DNA from: Thermohalobaculum sp965247385
GTDB lineage: Bacteria > Pseudomonadota > Alphaproteobacteria > Rhodobacterales > Rhodobacteraceae
Reading direction: 5' to 3'
NCBI GenBank assembly: GCA_965247385.1
Contig: CBDFHG010000002.1
Coordinates: 62,001-126,000, forward strand
Length of the DNA: 64,000 nt
Under the pieces are notes generated by a model. It saw only the letters and a list, made by a program, of their open reading frames with translations. It was not told the origin of the DNA and did not search any database. Below are positions 53,152 to 63,253 of this stretch, piece by piece. The position numbers were made by a program, and so were the translations under genes. The first letter of the stretch is position 1, and every line of letters begins with the position of its first letter.

Positions 53152-53820
53152 ATAGGAGGAGGAGCGGCGGCCCTCCCCGAGGCGGCGCACGGCAAACCGC
53201 TCGAGATCTGGTTCCAGGATGAAGCCAGGGTGGGTCAGCAGGGCACGCTGACAAGGGTCTGGGCGAAGCGCGGCACCCGCCCCCGGCGCCGTCCGCGACA
53301 CGCGCTACAAATCGGCCTGCATTTTCGGCGCAGTCTGCCCTGACCGCGCCACCGCCGCCGGTCTGGTCATGCCCTTCGCCGACACCGAGGCGATGAATGC
53401 CCACCTCGCCGAGATCGCCCGCGCCGTAGCCCCTGGCGTCCACGCGGCACGCGTCCTCGACGGTGCCGGCTGGCATGCCAGCAAGGACCTCATGGTGCCC
53501 GACAACATCACGCTGCTCATCCTCCCGCCATACGCGCCCGAACTCAATCCGGTCGAAAACGTCTGGCAATACCTGCGCGCCAACAAGCTCGCCATAACCG
53601 TCTTCGATGGCTACGCCGACATCGTCGACAAATGCTGCACCGCATGGAACTTCTTCGCAAACGATACAGCCGCCATCGCCACCATCGCCACACGACAATG
53701 GGCACAGGTCAATCTCTAGGGCCGTTGGTATAAGCGGTTCCGCTATTACCCCGGCATCGAGCCTAGTCCGACAAATTGGGGACGGTCCCGTGCGAGCGCC
53801 AACTTTTTCGGGATGGCGAT

Positions 53821-54969
53821 TCAAAGAACCATGTCATCTATGTTTTTGGCGTGGTCAGTTATTTGTTCATATCCATTTTCCGTCACAATGACACTGTCGC
53901 CGACTTGAGCGCGGAATGTCTTGGCGACGCTGACTGAACCGTCCACTGCCAGAACCATGCCAGGCTGAATGACGGTCTTATCGCCGAACACCAACTGAGG
54001 CTTCTCTAGGAAGCTGTACCCCGTGGCGCGACCGCAGCGGAATGGGTATTCGAACCCTGCACTTTGGATGATCTCCGCATAGGCGGCATGAACGCTCTCA
54101 GCCGTTACGCCAGGGCGCAGCGCAGCTAGTGCGGCTCTTTGACTCGCGACCGCAACTTCATAAACATCGACTTGCGTCTTATCCGCAATTTCGCCGATCC
54201 AAAATGTGCGGTCGAAGCCGAGCTTGAAACGATGGAAATTAGTCATCCCGCAAAAACATAAGAACACAGGTTCCCCGCTTTTCATGATGCGTGTTGATGC
54301 ACGATGATGCGGTTTGGTGATTTCCTTGCCGGAAGCCATGATTTGAAGGAAATGTGTGTTGGGTGACATGCGGACATCGTCATAATGCACACTTAGCAAC
54401 TCTGCGGCTTTGCGAGTGCCTGCTTGGGAAGTAGCAAGTGCTACTTCATATTCCGGCACACCGTCACCGATTGCGGCCCTGCCTGCCTCCATCATTGACA
54501 TCGCGACCTGACCGGCATGCCGTGCCAGTTGAAGTTCCTCAGTCGATTTGATCATGCGCATATCGGCCAATAGCGGGGTAATATCGCCCAGGCACGACAC
54601 GTCGGCCATTTCGTTCATGTAGTTGCGCACCATCGGAGGCATCTGGTCTGGCTCAATTCCGATGCTTTTTGCGCCATTTATCGCTGCCGGCAGTTCCTCG
54701 CGCCATTCATTGCCAAAACCGTCGTTCCAAGTCGAAATCCTGTCCACCCGTGCGGCATCCTCTGCCATGTCAAGTTCCATGCTCGGCGTGATCAGCAAAC
54801 TTTTACCATCGCGCGGCACCACGAGAATGGTCGGGCGGCCAAAATCCATATGGAGATAATCATAGTAGCCGGTTAGGTAGTAGACGCTGTCATCATCGGT
54901 AATGAGCGCCACGTCAAAGCCAGCTTGATCGAGCCTGCCAAGAAGGTCGTCCATGCGTGCCGCGTACAT
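53821..54969 (-). CDS. M24-fold (pita-bread) protein lacking the usual metal ligands
   Basis: A 382-residue protein with the creatinase-type N-terminal domain (MDDLLGRLDQAGFDVALITD, VYYLTGYYDY, ILVVPRDGKSLLIT) and a pita-bread C-terminal domain (STEELQLARHAGQVAMSMME, ALRPGVTAESVHAAYAEIIQ). The five metal ligands of prolidases are mostly replaced: FCGMTNF in place of the first Asp, GRATGYSF instead of GHGIG, and AVDGS and QVGDS at the two Glu positions. It therefore resembles creatinase-like, metal-free hydrolases; substrate unknown. The 14 residues before MDDLL are uncertain (alternative start 54954). IS elements flank it on both sides. Confidence 0.8.
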   Translation of the reverse strand: MYAARMDDLLGRLDQAGFDVALITDDDSVYYLTGYYDYLHMDFGRPTILVVPRDGKSLLITPSMELDMAEDAARVDRISTWNDGFGNEWREELPAAINGAKSIGIEPDQMPPMVRNYMNEMADVSCLGDITPLLADMRMIKSTEELQLARHAGQVAMSMMEAGRAAIGDGVPEYEVALATSQAGTRKAAELLSVHYDDVRMSPNTHFLQIMASGKEITKPHHRASTRIMKSGEPVFLCFCGMTNFHRFKLGFDRTFWIGEIADKTQVDVYEVAVASQRAALAALRPGVTAESVHAAYAEIIQSAGFEYPFRCGRATGYSFLEKPQLVFGDKTVIQPGMVLAVDGSVSVAKTFRAQVGDSVIVTENGYEQITDHAKNIDDMVL

Positions 54970-55009
54970 CAGCTTGCCCCGTTGCCTGTTTGCAGTATGC
55001 CGACGCTAA

Positions 55010-55992
55010 ATTCACAAACCAAGTGCAACACTGGTATGCTCCGGAGTTGCGATGGGCAAGCACTATGACCAGCACGATCTTGATGATCGTATCGATTGGC
55101 CGCATGATGGGCCGATCGACTTCGACAATCGGCCGCGAGTTGCGGCGAAACAGCATCCCAAAGGCCGGTTACAAGCCGGCCTCTGCGGATCGCATCGCCT
55201 TTGCGCGACGAAGACGGCTCTCACGGATCGAGCGCCTGAGCCCGCCGGGGGATCATGTCCGCGACCACCTTGCGATGGGCTGGTCGCCAGAGCAGATCGC
55301 CGGCAGGCTCAGACTGGAAGGATCCGGGCACAGAGTGAGCCACGGTGAGATCTATCGCTTCATCTACCACTGGGCCGGTGCGCCGTGAGAAGCTGTATCG
55401 CTACCTGCCTCGGGCCAAGGCGACCAAGGGCCGGCGCTGTTTCAAACGCCGGCGCGGCCCGATCCCGCGCCGCCGCTCCATTCATGAACGCGGACAAGCC
55501 ATTGATACCCGAGATCAATTCGGCCATTGGGATGGCGACCTCATGCGGTTCCGCACCCAGCGAGGCAATCTTCTGACCGCCGTCGAGCGCAAGACCGGCC
55601 TGACCCCCGCCACCGGCTTGCCGCGCAAGACCGCCGAGGCCACCGCCGCCAGCCTCACCGGCCTCCTCGAAGGCATGCCGGGGGCCGCCAGGCGCTCCAT
55701 CACCTGCGACAACGGCTCGGAGTTCGCCGAGCACAAGAAGCTGGAATGTGATCTTGGAATCCCGACCTTCTTCCGCGATCCGCACTCGCCTTGGCAGCGC
55801 GGCTCGATCGAGAACGCCAACGGCATTCTCAGGCGCGACCTGCCACGCAAGACAGAACTCGCCGACGACACCGAGCAGGACATCCAGGATATCGTCTGGG
55901 CCAATAACACAACACCCCGAAAACGCCTCGGTTTCTTAACCCCCGCCGAAGCCTTCCTACATCAACTCAGGTGTTGCACTTGAAATGTGAAT
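55010..55992 (+). mobile_element. IS30-A element, near full length
   Basis: Ends ATTCACAAACCAAGTGCAAC (from 55010) and GTTGCACTTGAAATGTGAAT (to 55992) are inverted repeats. The 983-bp element carries one transposase gene with two frameshifts. It is the reference for the fragments at 1-48, 27553-27851 and 35154-35278. No clear target duplication is visible. Confidence 0.88.
55052..55983 (+). pseudogene. IS30-A transposase with frameshifts
   Basis: Starts MGKHYDQHDLDDRIDW, then near 55100 shifts to IGRMMGRSTSTIGRELRRNS (helix-turn-helix), IAFARRRRLSRIERL and GWSPEQIAGRLR. A second shift near 55375 leads to REKLYRYLPRAKATKGRR, the catalytic core QFGHWDGDLM, ITCDNGSEFAEHKK and GSIENANGILRRDLPRK, and the stop at 55983. 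The DDE residues are present but split over frames, so it is probably inactive unless rescued by another copy. Confidence 0.88.
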
Positions 55993-56078
55993 CCAGCCAT
56001 GCCTGAAACCATCAGGATCAGTTGAAAAAACTACTTGAAAACCTTCTGCAGCCTTTGAACTTCCATGCAACAAAGCCA

Positions 56079-56244
56079 TCGATACCGACCCGGCGCAGTC
56101 AGTGGCATCGCGCCGCCGGGTGTTGGAAAGCTGTTGCGAACACAACCACCTGGTGCTGCCAGCGCATTTCCCGGCGCCCTCGGTCGGGCGAATCGCGGCG
56201 GAGGGGGATGCGTTTCGGTTTGGGCATGAGCGGTTGGAACAATG
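56079..56244 (+). pseudogene. MBL-fold hydrolase C-terminal fragment
   Basis: The frame ending in TGA at 56244 reads DTDPAQSVASRRRVLESCCE, LVLPAHFPAPSVGRIAAEGD and GHERLEQ, typical of the last strand and helix of an MBL-fold hydrolase (LxPAHFPAP with the terminal histidine). The 5' part is missing, presumably lost with the IS30-A and IS630 events. 55993-56078 is unassigned. Confidence 0.65.
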
Positions 56245-56279
56245 ACACCAATGCTTCGGGTCAAGCCTGGGACATCGGA

Positions 56280-57326
56280 CTACTCCTCGCCCACCTTCAC
56301 CAACTGCTTGCCGAAATTGCCGCCTTTCAGCAGTGACATGAATGCCGATGGCGCATTCTCCAACCCCTCGGTCACGCTCTCGCGGTACTTCACCCGGCCA
56401 TCGCGAACATACCCGCCCACCTCGGATATGAAATCGCGGAACCGGTCGGCGTGGTCGGTGACGATGAAGCCGCGCACCGCAAGACGGTTGACCAGGATGG
56501 TGCGCCAGACCCGGGGCAGCAGGTTCGGCCCCGGTGTCTTGCCCATGCCCAGCCCGCCGAGGTCGTACCAGGCGATCATGCCGCAGACCGGGATGCGCCC
56601 GAACTGGTTCATCAACGGGACCACCGCCTCCAGGGTCATGCCGCCGACATTCTCGTAGTAGATATCGACCCCGTCAGGGCAGGCTTCGGCAAGCTGGCCC
56701 CGCATCTCCCGGATGTCCGGTGCAGCGCGATGATCGATGCAGGCGTCGAAGCCCAGTTCCTCGACCGCCCAGGCGCATTTCTCCGCTCCGCCGGCGACGC
56801 CGACCACCCGCAGGCCGGAGATCTTTGCAAGCTGACCAACCAGCGAACCCACGGCACCCGTGGCCGCACCTACAACCAATGTCTCGCCCGGCTTGGGGCG
56901 GCCATGTTCATTCAACCCGACATAGGCCGTAAGTCCCGGCATCCCGAGAACGCCGAGGGCGGTGGAGAGGGCGGCGACGGCGGGGTCGAGCTTGCGCACG
57001 CCCTTGCCATCGCTGACCGCGTGGCTGCACCAGCCGGAATGGGTAAGGATATAGTCGCCGGGGGCGAATTTCGGGTTATCCGAGGAAACCACCTGCGCAA
57101 CCGTGCCGCCCTCCATGGTGCCGCCGATGGGGGTCGGGGCTGAGTAGGATTTGGCGTCGTCCATCCGGCCGCGCATGTAGGGGTCGAGCGTCAGCCAGAC
57201 GACGCGGATCAGCATCTCGCCTGCGCCGGGGCTCGGCATTTCCATTTCCTCCAGGCGGAAGTTCTCGTGGGTCGGGTGGCCCTCAGGTCGTTTCGCCAGT
57301 ACGATCCGCTGCATCTTCTCCGCCAT
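56280..57326 (-). CDS. NADP-dependent oxidoreductase, zinc-free MDR type (CurA/YfmJ-like)
   Basis: A 348-residue medium-chain reductase without the zinc ligands: LTLDPYMRGRMDDAKSY, GDYILTHSGWCSHAVSDG, the MPGLTAYVGLNEHGRPKPGE segment and nucleotide loop VVGAATGAVGSLVGQLAKISG, VGVAGGAEKC, VDIYYENVGG. The family reduces alpha,beta-unsaturated ketones or aldehydes with NADPH. AGGAGG lies seven bases before the ATG at 57326. It is divergent from the SDR gene across 117 bases and may share regulation with it. Confidence 0.92.
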   Translation of the reverse strand: MAEKMQRIVLAKRPEGHPTHENFRLEEMEMPSPGAGEMLIRVVWLTLDPYMRGRMDDAKSYSAPTPIGGTMEGGTVAQVVSSDNPKFAPGDYILTHSGWCSHAVSDGKGVRKLDPAVAALSTALGVLGMPGLTAYVGLNEHGRPKPGETLVVGAATGAVGSLVGQLAKISGLRVVGVAGGAEKCAWAVEELGFDACIDHRAAPDIREMRGQLAEACPDGVDIYYENVGGMTLEAVVPLMNQFGRIPVCGMIAWYDLGGLGMGKTPGPNLLPRVWRTILVNRLAVRGFIVTDHADRFRDFISEVGGYVRDGRVKYRESVTEGLENAPSAFMSLLKGGNFGKQLVKVGEE

Positions 57327-57443
57327 TTTGGGGCCTCCTGTCGCCACACTCTGATGCTCCGACCATGCCCTTGCAAAAAGCTGTTTCGCAAGACCAAACA
57401 GGGCTGGTAAGACTGACCCCGGCAGAAAGAAGCGGGAGCGCGA

Positions 57444-58262
57444 ATGAGCTATCTGGACAATCTGTTTGGCGTCACAGGTAAAACCGCCGTCGTTACCGGT
57501 GCGGCGACCGGCATTGGCCGGATGATGGCCGAAGCGCTGGTGCGGGCCGGGGCACGGGTGCTGATCGCTTCGCGCAAGGGCGGGGACTGCGCCATCGTCG
57601 CCGAGGAGTTGACCGCCATCGGACCGGGTAGCGCCGAGGGTTTCGTTGGCGATGTAGGCACGGGCGAGGGTGTCGCCGCGCTGACCGCCAAAATCAGGGC
57701 GCGCACCGACAAACTGCATATCCTGATCAACAACGCAGGCAAAAGCTGGGGCGCGCCCTATGAGGAGTTTCCCTTTCATGCCTGGGACACGGTGATGTCG
57801 GTCAACTGCGCCGGGTTGTTCTCGCTGACCCGCGATATGACCCCGTTGCTTGAGGCTGCCGCAATGCCGGACGACCCCGCCCGGGTGATCAATATCGGCT
57901 CGGTTGCGGGCGACGCGCCGGTGGGTGATCTGGTGTATTCCTATGCTGCATCGAAGGCGGCGGTGCATCACCTGACGCATATCCTGGCCAAGGAGTTGGC
58001 CGGGCGCCAGATCACCGTCAACGCGCTGGCGCCGGGGCCATTCCGCAGCCGGATGACCCAGCATTTCACCGAGGACGAGGAGAAGCGCGCCCGCGTCGCG
58101 GCGGACGTACCGATTGGCCGGATCGGCCGGGCGGATGATATCGCTGGCTGCGTGTTGTTCCTGTGCGGCCGGAGTGGATCCTATACCACCGGCGGCATCA
58201 TCCCGGTCAGCGGCGGGATCAATGTCGATCACGGGCACAAGCTGTTCGGAGGGGTCGAGTGA
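57444..58262 (+). CDS. Short-chain dehydrogenase/reductase
   Basis: A 272-residue SDR: TGAATGIG (19-26) NAD(P) loop, LINNAGKSWG, INIGSVAG with the catalytic serine region, and YSYAASKAAVHHL with the Tyr/Lys pair (about 168-172), then NALAPGPFRSRMT and a C-terminal GGIIPVSGGINVD. It oxidises or reduces a hydroxyl/keto group; the substrate is unknown. GC-rich, start at an ATG after a GAAAGAAGCGGGAG leader. The next gene begins five bases later. Confidence 0.92.
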   Translation: MSYLDNLFGVTGKTAVVTGAATGIGRMMAEALVRAGARVLIASRKGGDCAIVAEELTAIGPGSAEGFVGDVGTGEGVAALTAKIRARTDKLHILINNAGKSWGAPYEEFPFHAWDTVMSVNCAGLFSLTRDMTPLLEAAAMPDDPARVINIGSVAGDAPVGDLVYSYAASKAAVHHLTHILAKELAGRQITVNALAPGPFRSRMTQHFTEDEEKRARVAADVPIGRIGRADDIAGCVLFLCGRSGSYTTGGIIPVSGGINVDHGHKLFGGVE

Positions 58263-58266
58263 GCAG

Positions 58267-59076
58267 GTGTTGACCCGGTTCGCATTGCTGCTTGTCTTTG
58301 CGCTTTCGGGGTCACCTGTTCTTGCGGAGCCCTGCGGTGGAACCGTACGATGCGAAGTCGAGGGTGGTTACTATCTGGTAGCGCCGCCGCTCGGCTGGGA
58401 CGGGTTCAGCCCGGTGCCGGTGGTGGTCTATTTCCACGGCTGGAACAGCTCGCCCGAAGGCACTTTTCGCAACCGCGCCATGATCAATGCCGTGACCCGC
58501 CGGGGGGCGGTGTTTGTCGCCCCTTACGCACGCTCCGGCTACTGGAGACAGATCGGGGACGGCCGGGCCGAACCGGGCCGCGACGAGTTGGCTTTTGTCC
58601 GGGCGGTGATGGAGGATGCCGCCCGGGAGTGGCCCATCGATTCAAACCGGACCCTGGCCTCGGGGTTTTCACGAGGGGCCTCGCTGGTTTGGAACCTCGC
58701 ATGTTACGGCGGAACGCTCTTTCGCGCCTATGCTCCGATTTCCGGAGGGTTCTGGAACTCGACCCCGAAGGAGTGTCCAACCGGCCCGGTAAATCTGCGC
58801 CATATTCACGGGACGGCTGATCGGGTGGTGGCGTATGACGAGATTGGCATCTACAACTCGATGCCAATCCCCGAGGGGCTGGAAACCCTGCGGGCGCTGA
58901 ACGGGTGCGGCAAGGCACACAACTCGATGTCCTACAGCGGGCGGCTGGTGTGCCGGGGATGGAAAAGTTGTGCATCGGGAAAGACGCTGGAACTTTGCCT
59001 GCATGATCGCGGGCACAGCATTCCGGCGGAATGGGTCGCCGAGGGGTTCGACTGGATGTTGACGTTGCCCGAATAA
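58267..59076 (+). CDS. Secreted alpha/beta hydrolase (PHB depolymerase/esterase-like)
   Basis: A 269-residue protein with a signal peptide LTRFALLLVFALSGSPVLA cleaved before EPCGG. The hydrolase fold shows VVVYFHGWNSSPEG (oxyanion HG), SNRTLASGFSRGASLVWNLA (nucleophile serine in GFSRG, about 135), HIHGTADRVV (Asp) and LHDRGHSIPAEWV (His). Six cysteines may form disulfides in the periplasm. The start is a GTG at 58267 (or the adjacent TTG); no strong ribosome site is seen, so coupling to the SDR is likely. Confidence 0.88.
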   Translation: MLTRFALLLVFALSGSPVLAEPCGGTVRCEVEGGYYLVAPPLGWDGFSPVPVVVYFHGWNSSPEGTFRNRAMINAVTRRGAVFVAPYARSGYWRQIGDGRAEPGRDELAFVRAVMEDAAREWPIDSNRTLASGFSRGASLVWNLACYGGTLFRAYAPISGGFWNSTPKECPTGPVNLRHIHGTADRVVAYDEIGIYNSMPIPEGLETLRALNGCGKAHNSMSYSGRLVCRGWKSCASGKTLELCLHDRGHSIPAEWVAEGFDWMLTLPE

Positions 59077-59100
59077 ACCGGGTGCAGAGGGAGACGAAGC

Positions 59101-60330
59101 ATGAATCTGGGCAGGTCGGATCGGGTGAAATCGCTGGTCGAGCAAGTCCGCACGATGATGCAGGACGAGATTGCCCCGCTCGACGAAGAATACCACGCCG
59201 AAATTGGCAAGGCGGGCGATCGCTTTCTGCTGACCCCGCGCCAACTCGAGATTCTCGATAGGCTGAAGGCCAAGGCCCGCGGGCGCGGGCTGTGGAACTT
59301 CTGGTTGACCGACAGCGAGAAGGGGTTTGGCCTGACCGCCGTCGAATACGCCTATCTGGCCGAAGAGATGGGCAAGATCCGCATGGCGGCGGAAGTTTTC
59401 AACTGCTCCGCCCCCGACACTGGCAACATGGAGGTGTTCGAGCGCTATGGGACGGCGGCGCACAAGGAACGCTGGTTGAAGCCGCTGCTGAACGGTGAAA
59501 TCCGTTCGGCCTTCATGATGACCGAACCGGGGGTGGCCTCATCTGACGCCACCAACATTTCGCTCGAGGCGCGGCGCGATGGTGATGACTGGGTGTTGAA
59601 CGGTGAAAAATGGTGGGCCAGCGGGGCGGGCGACCCGCGCTGCAAGGTCTATATTGTGATGACGCGGACCAGCCCGGAAGCCGACCGCCACCACCAGCAC
59701 AGTCAGTTCGTGGTTCCGGCGGGCACGCTAGGTGTCGAGATACTCCGCCCGATGAAGGTGTTTGGCCACGATGATGCACCGCACGGCCACATGCATGTGC
59801 GCTTCACCGATGTCCGCGTGCCTGCGGCCGATCTGATCCTGGGTGTGGGCCGGGGTTTCGAGGTCAGCCAGGGGCGGCTGGGACCGGGGCGCATCCATCA
59901 CTGTATGCGTGCCATCGGCCAGGCGGAGCGTGCATTGGAGATGATGTGCCGCCGCTCGCTGAGCCGCATCGCCTTTGGGCAACCGTTGTCGAAACTGGGC
60001 GCCAACTACGACATCATCGCCGAGAGTCGGATGGAAATCGAGCAAGCGCGCCTGCTGTGCCTCAAGGCCGCCTGGGTGATGGACACCGAGGGTGTGCGCG
60101 CCGCCCAACCCTGGATCAGCAAGATCAAGGTCGTGGCGCCGCGGGTTGCGCTGAAGGTGGTTGACGAGGCGATCCAGATGCACGGCGCCATGGGTGTCAG
60201 CCAGGACGTGCCGCTGGCGGCGATGTGGACCCATTTGCGCACCCTGCGCCTGGCCGACGGTCCGGACGCGGTGCACCGCCGACTGGTGGCGCGCAAGGAG
60301 CTGCGTCAATACGCCAACCGGCCAGTGTGA
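59101..60330 (+). CDS. Acyl-CoA dehydrogenase (ACAD10/11-type)
   Basis: A 409-residue dehydrogenase: GLWNFWLTDSEKGFGLTAVE, FNCSAPDTGNMEVFERYGT, AFMMTEPGVASSDATNI (FAD), VLNGEKWWASGAGDPRCKV, then GPGRIHHCMRAIGQAERALE, SRIAFGQPLSKLG and IQMHGAMGVSQDVPLA. The RIHHCMR.IG.AERALE and the following kinase gene match the ACAD10/ACAD11 group. GAGACGAAG leads into the ATG at 59101. Eighteen bases separate it from the kinase gene. Confidence 0.92.
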   Translation: MNLGRSDRVKSLVEQVRTMMQDEIAPLDEEYHAEIGKAGDRFLLTPRQLEILDRLKAKARGRGLWNFWLTDSEKGFGLTAVEYAYLAEEMGKIRMAAEVFNCSAPDTGNMEVFERYGTAAHKERWLKPLLNGEIRSAFMMTEPGVASSDATNISLEARRDGDDWVLNGEKWWASGAGDPRCKVYIVMTRTSPEADRHHQHSQFVVPAGTLGVEILRPMKVFGHDDAPHGHMHVRFTDVRVPAADLILGVGRGFEVSQGRLGPGRIHHCMRAIGQAERALEMMCRRSLSRIAFGQPLSKLGANYDIIAESRMEIEQARLLCLKAAWVMDTEGVRAAQPWISKIKVVAPRVALKVVDEAIQMHGAMGVSQDVPLAAMWTHLRTLRLADGPDAVHRRLVARKELRQYANRPV

Positions 60331-60347
60331 CGGGAGTAGGGCGACAC

Positions 60348-61385
<1,038 letters not shown>

Positions 61386-61387
61386 AG

Positions 61388-63043
61388 ATGCGGCGTGCTG
61401 CAGATCTGTTTGTCGAGTGTTTGAGGGTCCACGGCACCGATCGGATATTCTGCGTGCCGGGCGAGAGCTACCTGGAAGTTCTCGACGCACTGGCCGATGC
61501 TTCCGATATCGACATCGTCGTTTGCCGTCACGAAGGCGGGGCCGGGTTCATGGCGGTAGCTGATGCCAAGATCACCGGCCGGCCCGGCGTGGTGGCGGTC
61601 AGCCGTGGACCGGGGGCGACCAATACCTCGATCGCCATCCATGTCGCCCAGCAGGACGCGGTTCCGTTGGTGGTGCTGATCGGCCAGGTCGCCCGGAACG
61701 AGCGCGGGCGCGGCGCGTTTCAGGAGGTCGACTACACCGCAATGTTCGGCGCCATCGCCAAGGGGGTGTGGGAGGTCAACGACGCCAACCGGCTGCCCGA
61801 GGTGGTCGCCCGGGCCTGGCATGCGGCACAGTCTGGCACACCCGGCCCAGCGATCATCGTGCTGCCCGAGGATATGCTGGGCGACACCACCGAAGCGCCG
61901 GTAATCGAGCCCCATCCGGTGGTACGCTCGGTGCCCGCGAGTGCCGAGATCGATCGGGTGACCGCCCTGTTGGAAACGGCGGAGCGGCCGCTGCTGATCG
62001 CGGGTGGAATGTTGTCGGCGCCGGAAGGTCGCAGAGCACTGGCGCGCGCCGCCGAGGCGCATCACCTGCCGGTGGCGCTGACGTTCAAGCATCAGGAAAT
62101 CTTCGATAACGGATCGCCGCTTTATGCCGGGCACCTGAGTTTCAAGGTGCCGAAGCTCCTGATCGACACCCTGGCCGGGGCCGACCTGGTGATCGCCGTC
62201 GGAACCCGCCTGGGCGACACGCCGACCCAGGGCTACAGCTTCCCCGCCGTGCCGGAACCGGCCCAGCCGCTGGTCCATGTCTATCCAGACCCGGCGGTGG
62301 TCGGCGGGGTCTATCGCAGCGCCGTTGGATTGCCCTGCGACCCAGCGGCTTTCCTCGATGCCCTGGCGGCGCGAAACGCGGCCGCCCCGGGGCGGCGTGA
62401 CCGATGGGCAGCAAAGTTGAACGGCGTAGTCAGGCAACTTGCCGACTATCAGCCGCAACCACGCGCCGACGGGGTGGATTTCGGAGCCGTGGTCGGCGAA
62501 CTGGCGGCGCGCGCGCCAAAGGATGCAATTGTCACCACCGATGCGGGCAACTTCTCGTCCTGGGTCCATTGCCTGTGGCGATGGGATGGCAGCCAGACCA
62601 GCATCGGCGCGGTTGCGGGCGCCATGGGGATGGGGGTGCCCGGAGCGATCGCCGCCTGCCTGCGCGCGCCGGATCAGGCGGTTCTGTGTTTCGTCGGCGA
62701 TGGTGGAGTGATGATGACCGGCAATGAGTTGGCCACCGCTGTGGCTCAGGGGGCAAAGCCGAAGATCATCGTCTCGAACAACGGTTCCTACGGCACCATC
62801 CGCCTGCATCAGGAGCGCGATCACCCGCGCCGCATCTCGGGGACCGATTTGTCCAACCCCGATTTTGCCGCCTGGGGGCGGGCCTTCGGCGCGTTGGGGC
62901 TGACGGTGAGCGATCGGGAGCAGGTGCCGGAGGTGGTGGCCCAGGCGCTGTCCCATGACGGGCCTGTCGTTATCGATGTCCTGAGCTCGCTGGAGGCGAT
63001 CAGCGCCTATACGACAATTGCAAAACTACGCGGCGAAGGCTAG
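61388..63043 (+). CDS. Thiamine diphosphate-dependent enzyme (acetolactate synthase-like)
   Basis: A 551-residue ThDP enzyme: IFCVPGESYLEVLDAL, VVCRHEGGAGFMAVADAKITG (activating Glu about 49), SRGPGATNTSIAIH, central domain, and the cofactor motif FVGDGGVMMTGNELATAVAQ with IIVSNNGSYGTIRLHQ. Members include acetolactate synthase, oxalyl- or benzoylformate-type decarboxylases; the sequence does not settle which. No regulatory subunit is adjacent, so a catabolic role is favoured. It begins two bases after the kinase stop and ends the operon. Confidence 0.9.
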   Translation: MRRAADLFVECLRVHGTDRIFCVPGESYLEVLDALADASDIDIVVCRHEGGAGFMAVADAKITGRPGVVAVSRGPGATNTSIAIHVAQQDAVPLVVLIGQVARNERGRGAFQEVDYTAMFGAIAKGVWEVNDANRLPEVVARAWHAAQSGTPGPAIIVLPEDMLGDTTEAPVIEPHPVVRSVPASAEIDRVTALLETAERPLLIAGGMLSAPEGRRALARAAEAHHLPVALTFKHQEIFDNGSPLYAGHLSFKVPKLLIDTLAGADLVIAVGTRLGDTPTQGYSFPAVPEPAQPLVHVYPDPAVVGGVYRSAVGLPCDPAAFLDALAARNAAAPGRRDRWAAKLNGVVRQLADYQPQPRADGVDFGAVVGELAARAPKDAIVTTDAGNFSSWVHCLWRWDGSQTSIGAVAGAMGMGVPGAIAACLRAPDQAVLCFVGDGGVMMTGNELATAVAQGAKPKIIVSNNGSYGTIRLHQERDHPRRISGTDLSNPDFAAWGRAFGALGLTVSDREQVPEVVAQALSHDGPVVIDVLSSLEAISAYTTIAKLRGEG

Positions 63044-63104
63044 AGCGATTTCAAGCAAAGTGGGCTCACTGTTCGACTCGGAAATCGCGGCAATTCAATG
63101 AGAT
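63044..63104. repeat. Intergenic repeat segment, AGAGCGATTTCAAGCAAAGT type
   Basis: The sequence AGAGCGATTTCAAGCAAAGT followed by a short GTTCGACTCGGAAATCGC arm resembles mosaic intergenic repeats that are abundant in Rhizobiales and Rhodobacterales genomes. It leads directly into the palindrome at 63105. Confidence 0.4.
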
Positions 63105-63144
63105 AGAGCATGATCCATGAATCGGAAATCATGGATCATGCTCT
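63105..63144. repeat. Perfect 16-bp inverted repeat (AGAGCATGATCCATGA)
   Basis: Arms 63105-63120 and 63129-63144 pair exactly around an 8-base loop. It lies 61 bases after the ThDP enzyme and could stop or stabilise that transcript, although no T-run follows. It is adjacent to an IS5 remnant. Confidence 0.8.
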
Positions 63145-63155
63145 AGGCAGCGTCA

Positions 63156-63249
63156 TCATTTGAGCCAGACGACACTTGCGGCGAGATGGGTCGCGCCGAG
63201 GAATGCGATGGCTGTTTTGTTGTATCTGGTTGCCATCGCCCTGTATCGT
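63156..63249 (-). pseudogene. IS5-family transposase C-terminal remnant
   Basis: The minus strand reads YRAMATRYNKTAIAFLGATH then LAASVVWLK and a stop at 63156, the characteristic end of IS5 (IS427-type) transposases. Only about 30 codons remain. Confidence 0.75.
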
Positions 63250-63253
63250 CCGG

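Larger units (their letters stand above)
51589..53733 (+). pseudogene. IS630 element, copy 2, internally deleted and interrupted by IS1182 copy C
   Basis: 51599-51656 repeats the IS630 leader seen at 51033-51090 in inverse orientation. After the IS1182 copy, 53156 onward encodes the DDE half: HGKPLEIWFQDEARVGQQGT, a frameshift near 53285, ACIFGAVCPDR, RVLDGAGWHASKDL, LLILPPYAPELNPVENVWQY (final catalytic residue) to a stop at 53719, then the terminal repeat GGCCGTTGGTAT. The N-terminal DNA-binding domain is deleted. 53734-53820 has no recognisable content. Confidence 0.85.
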
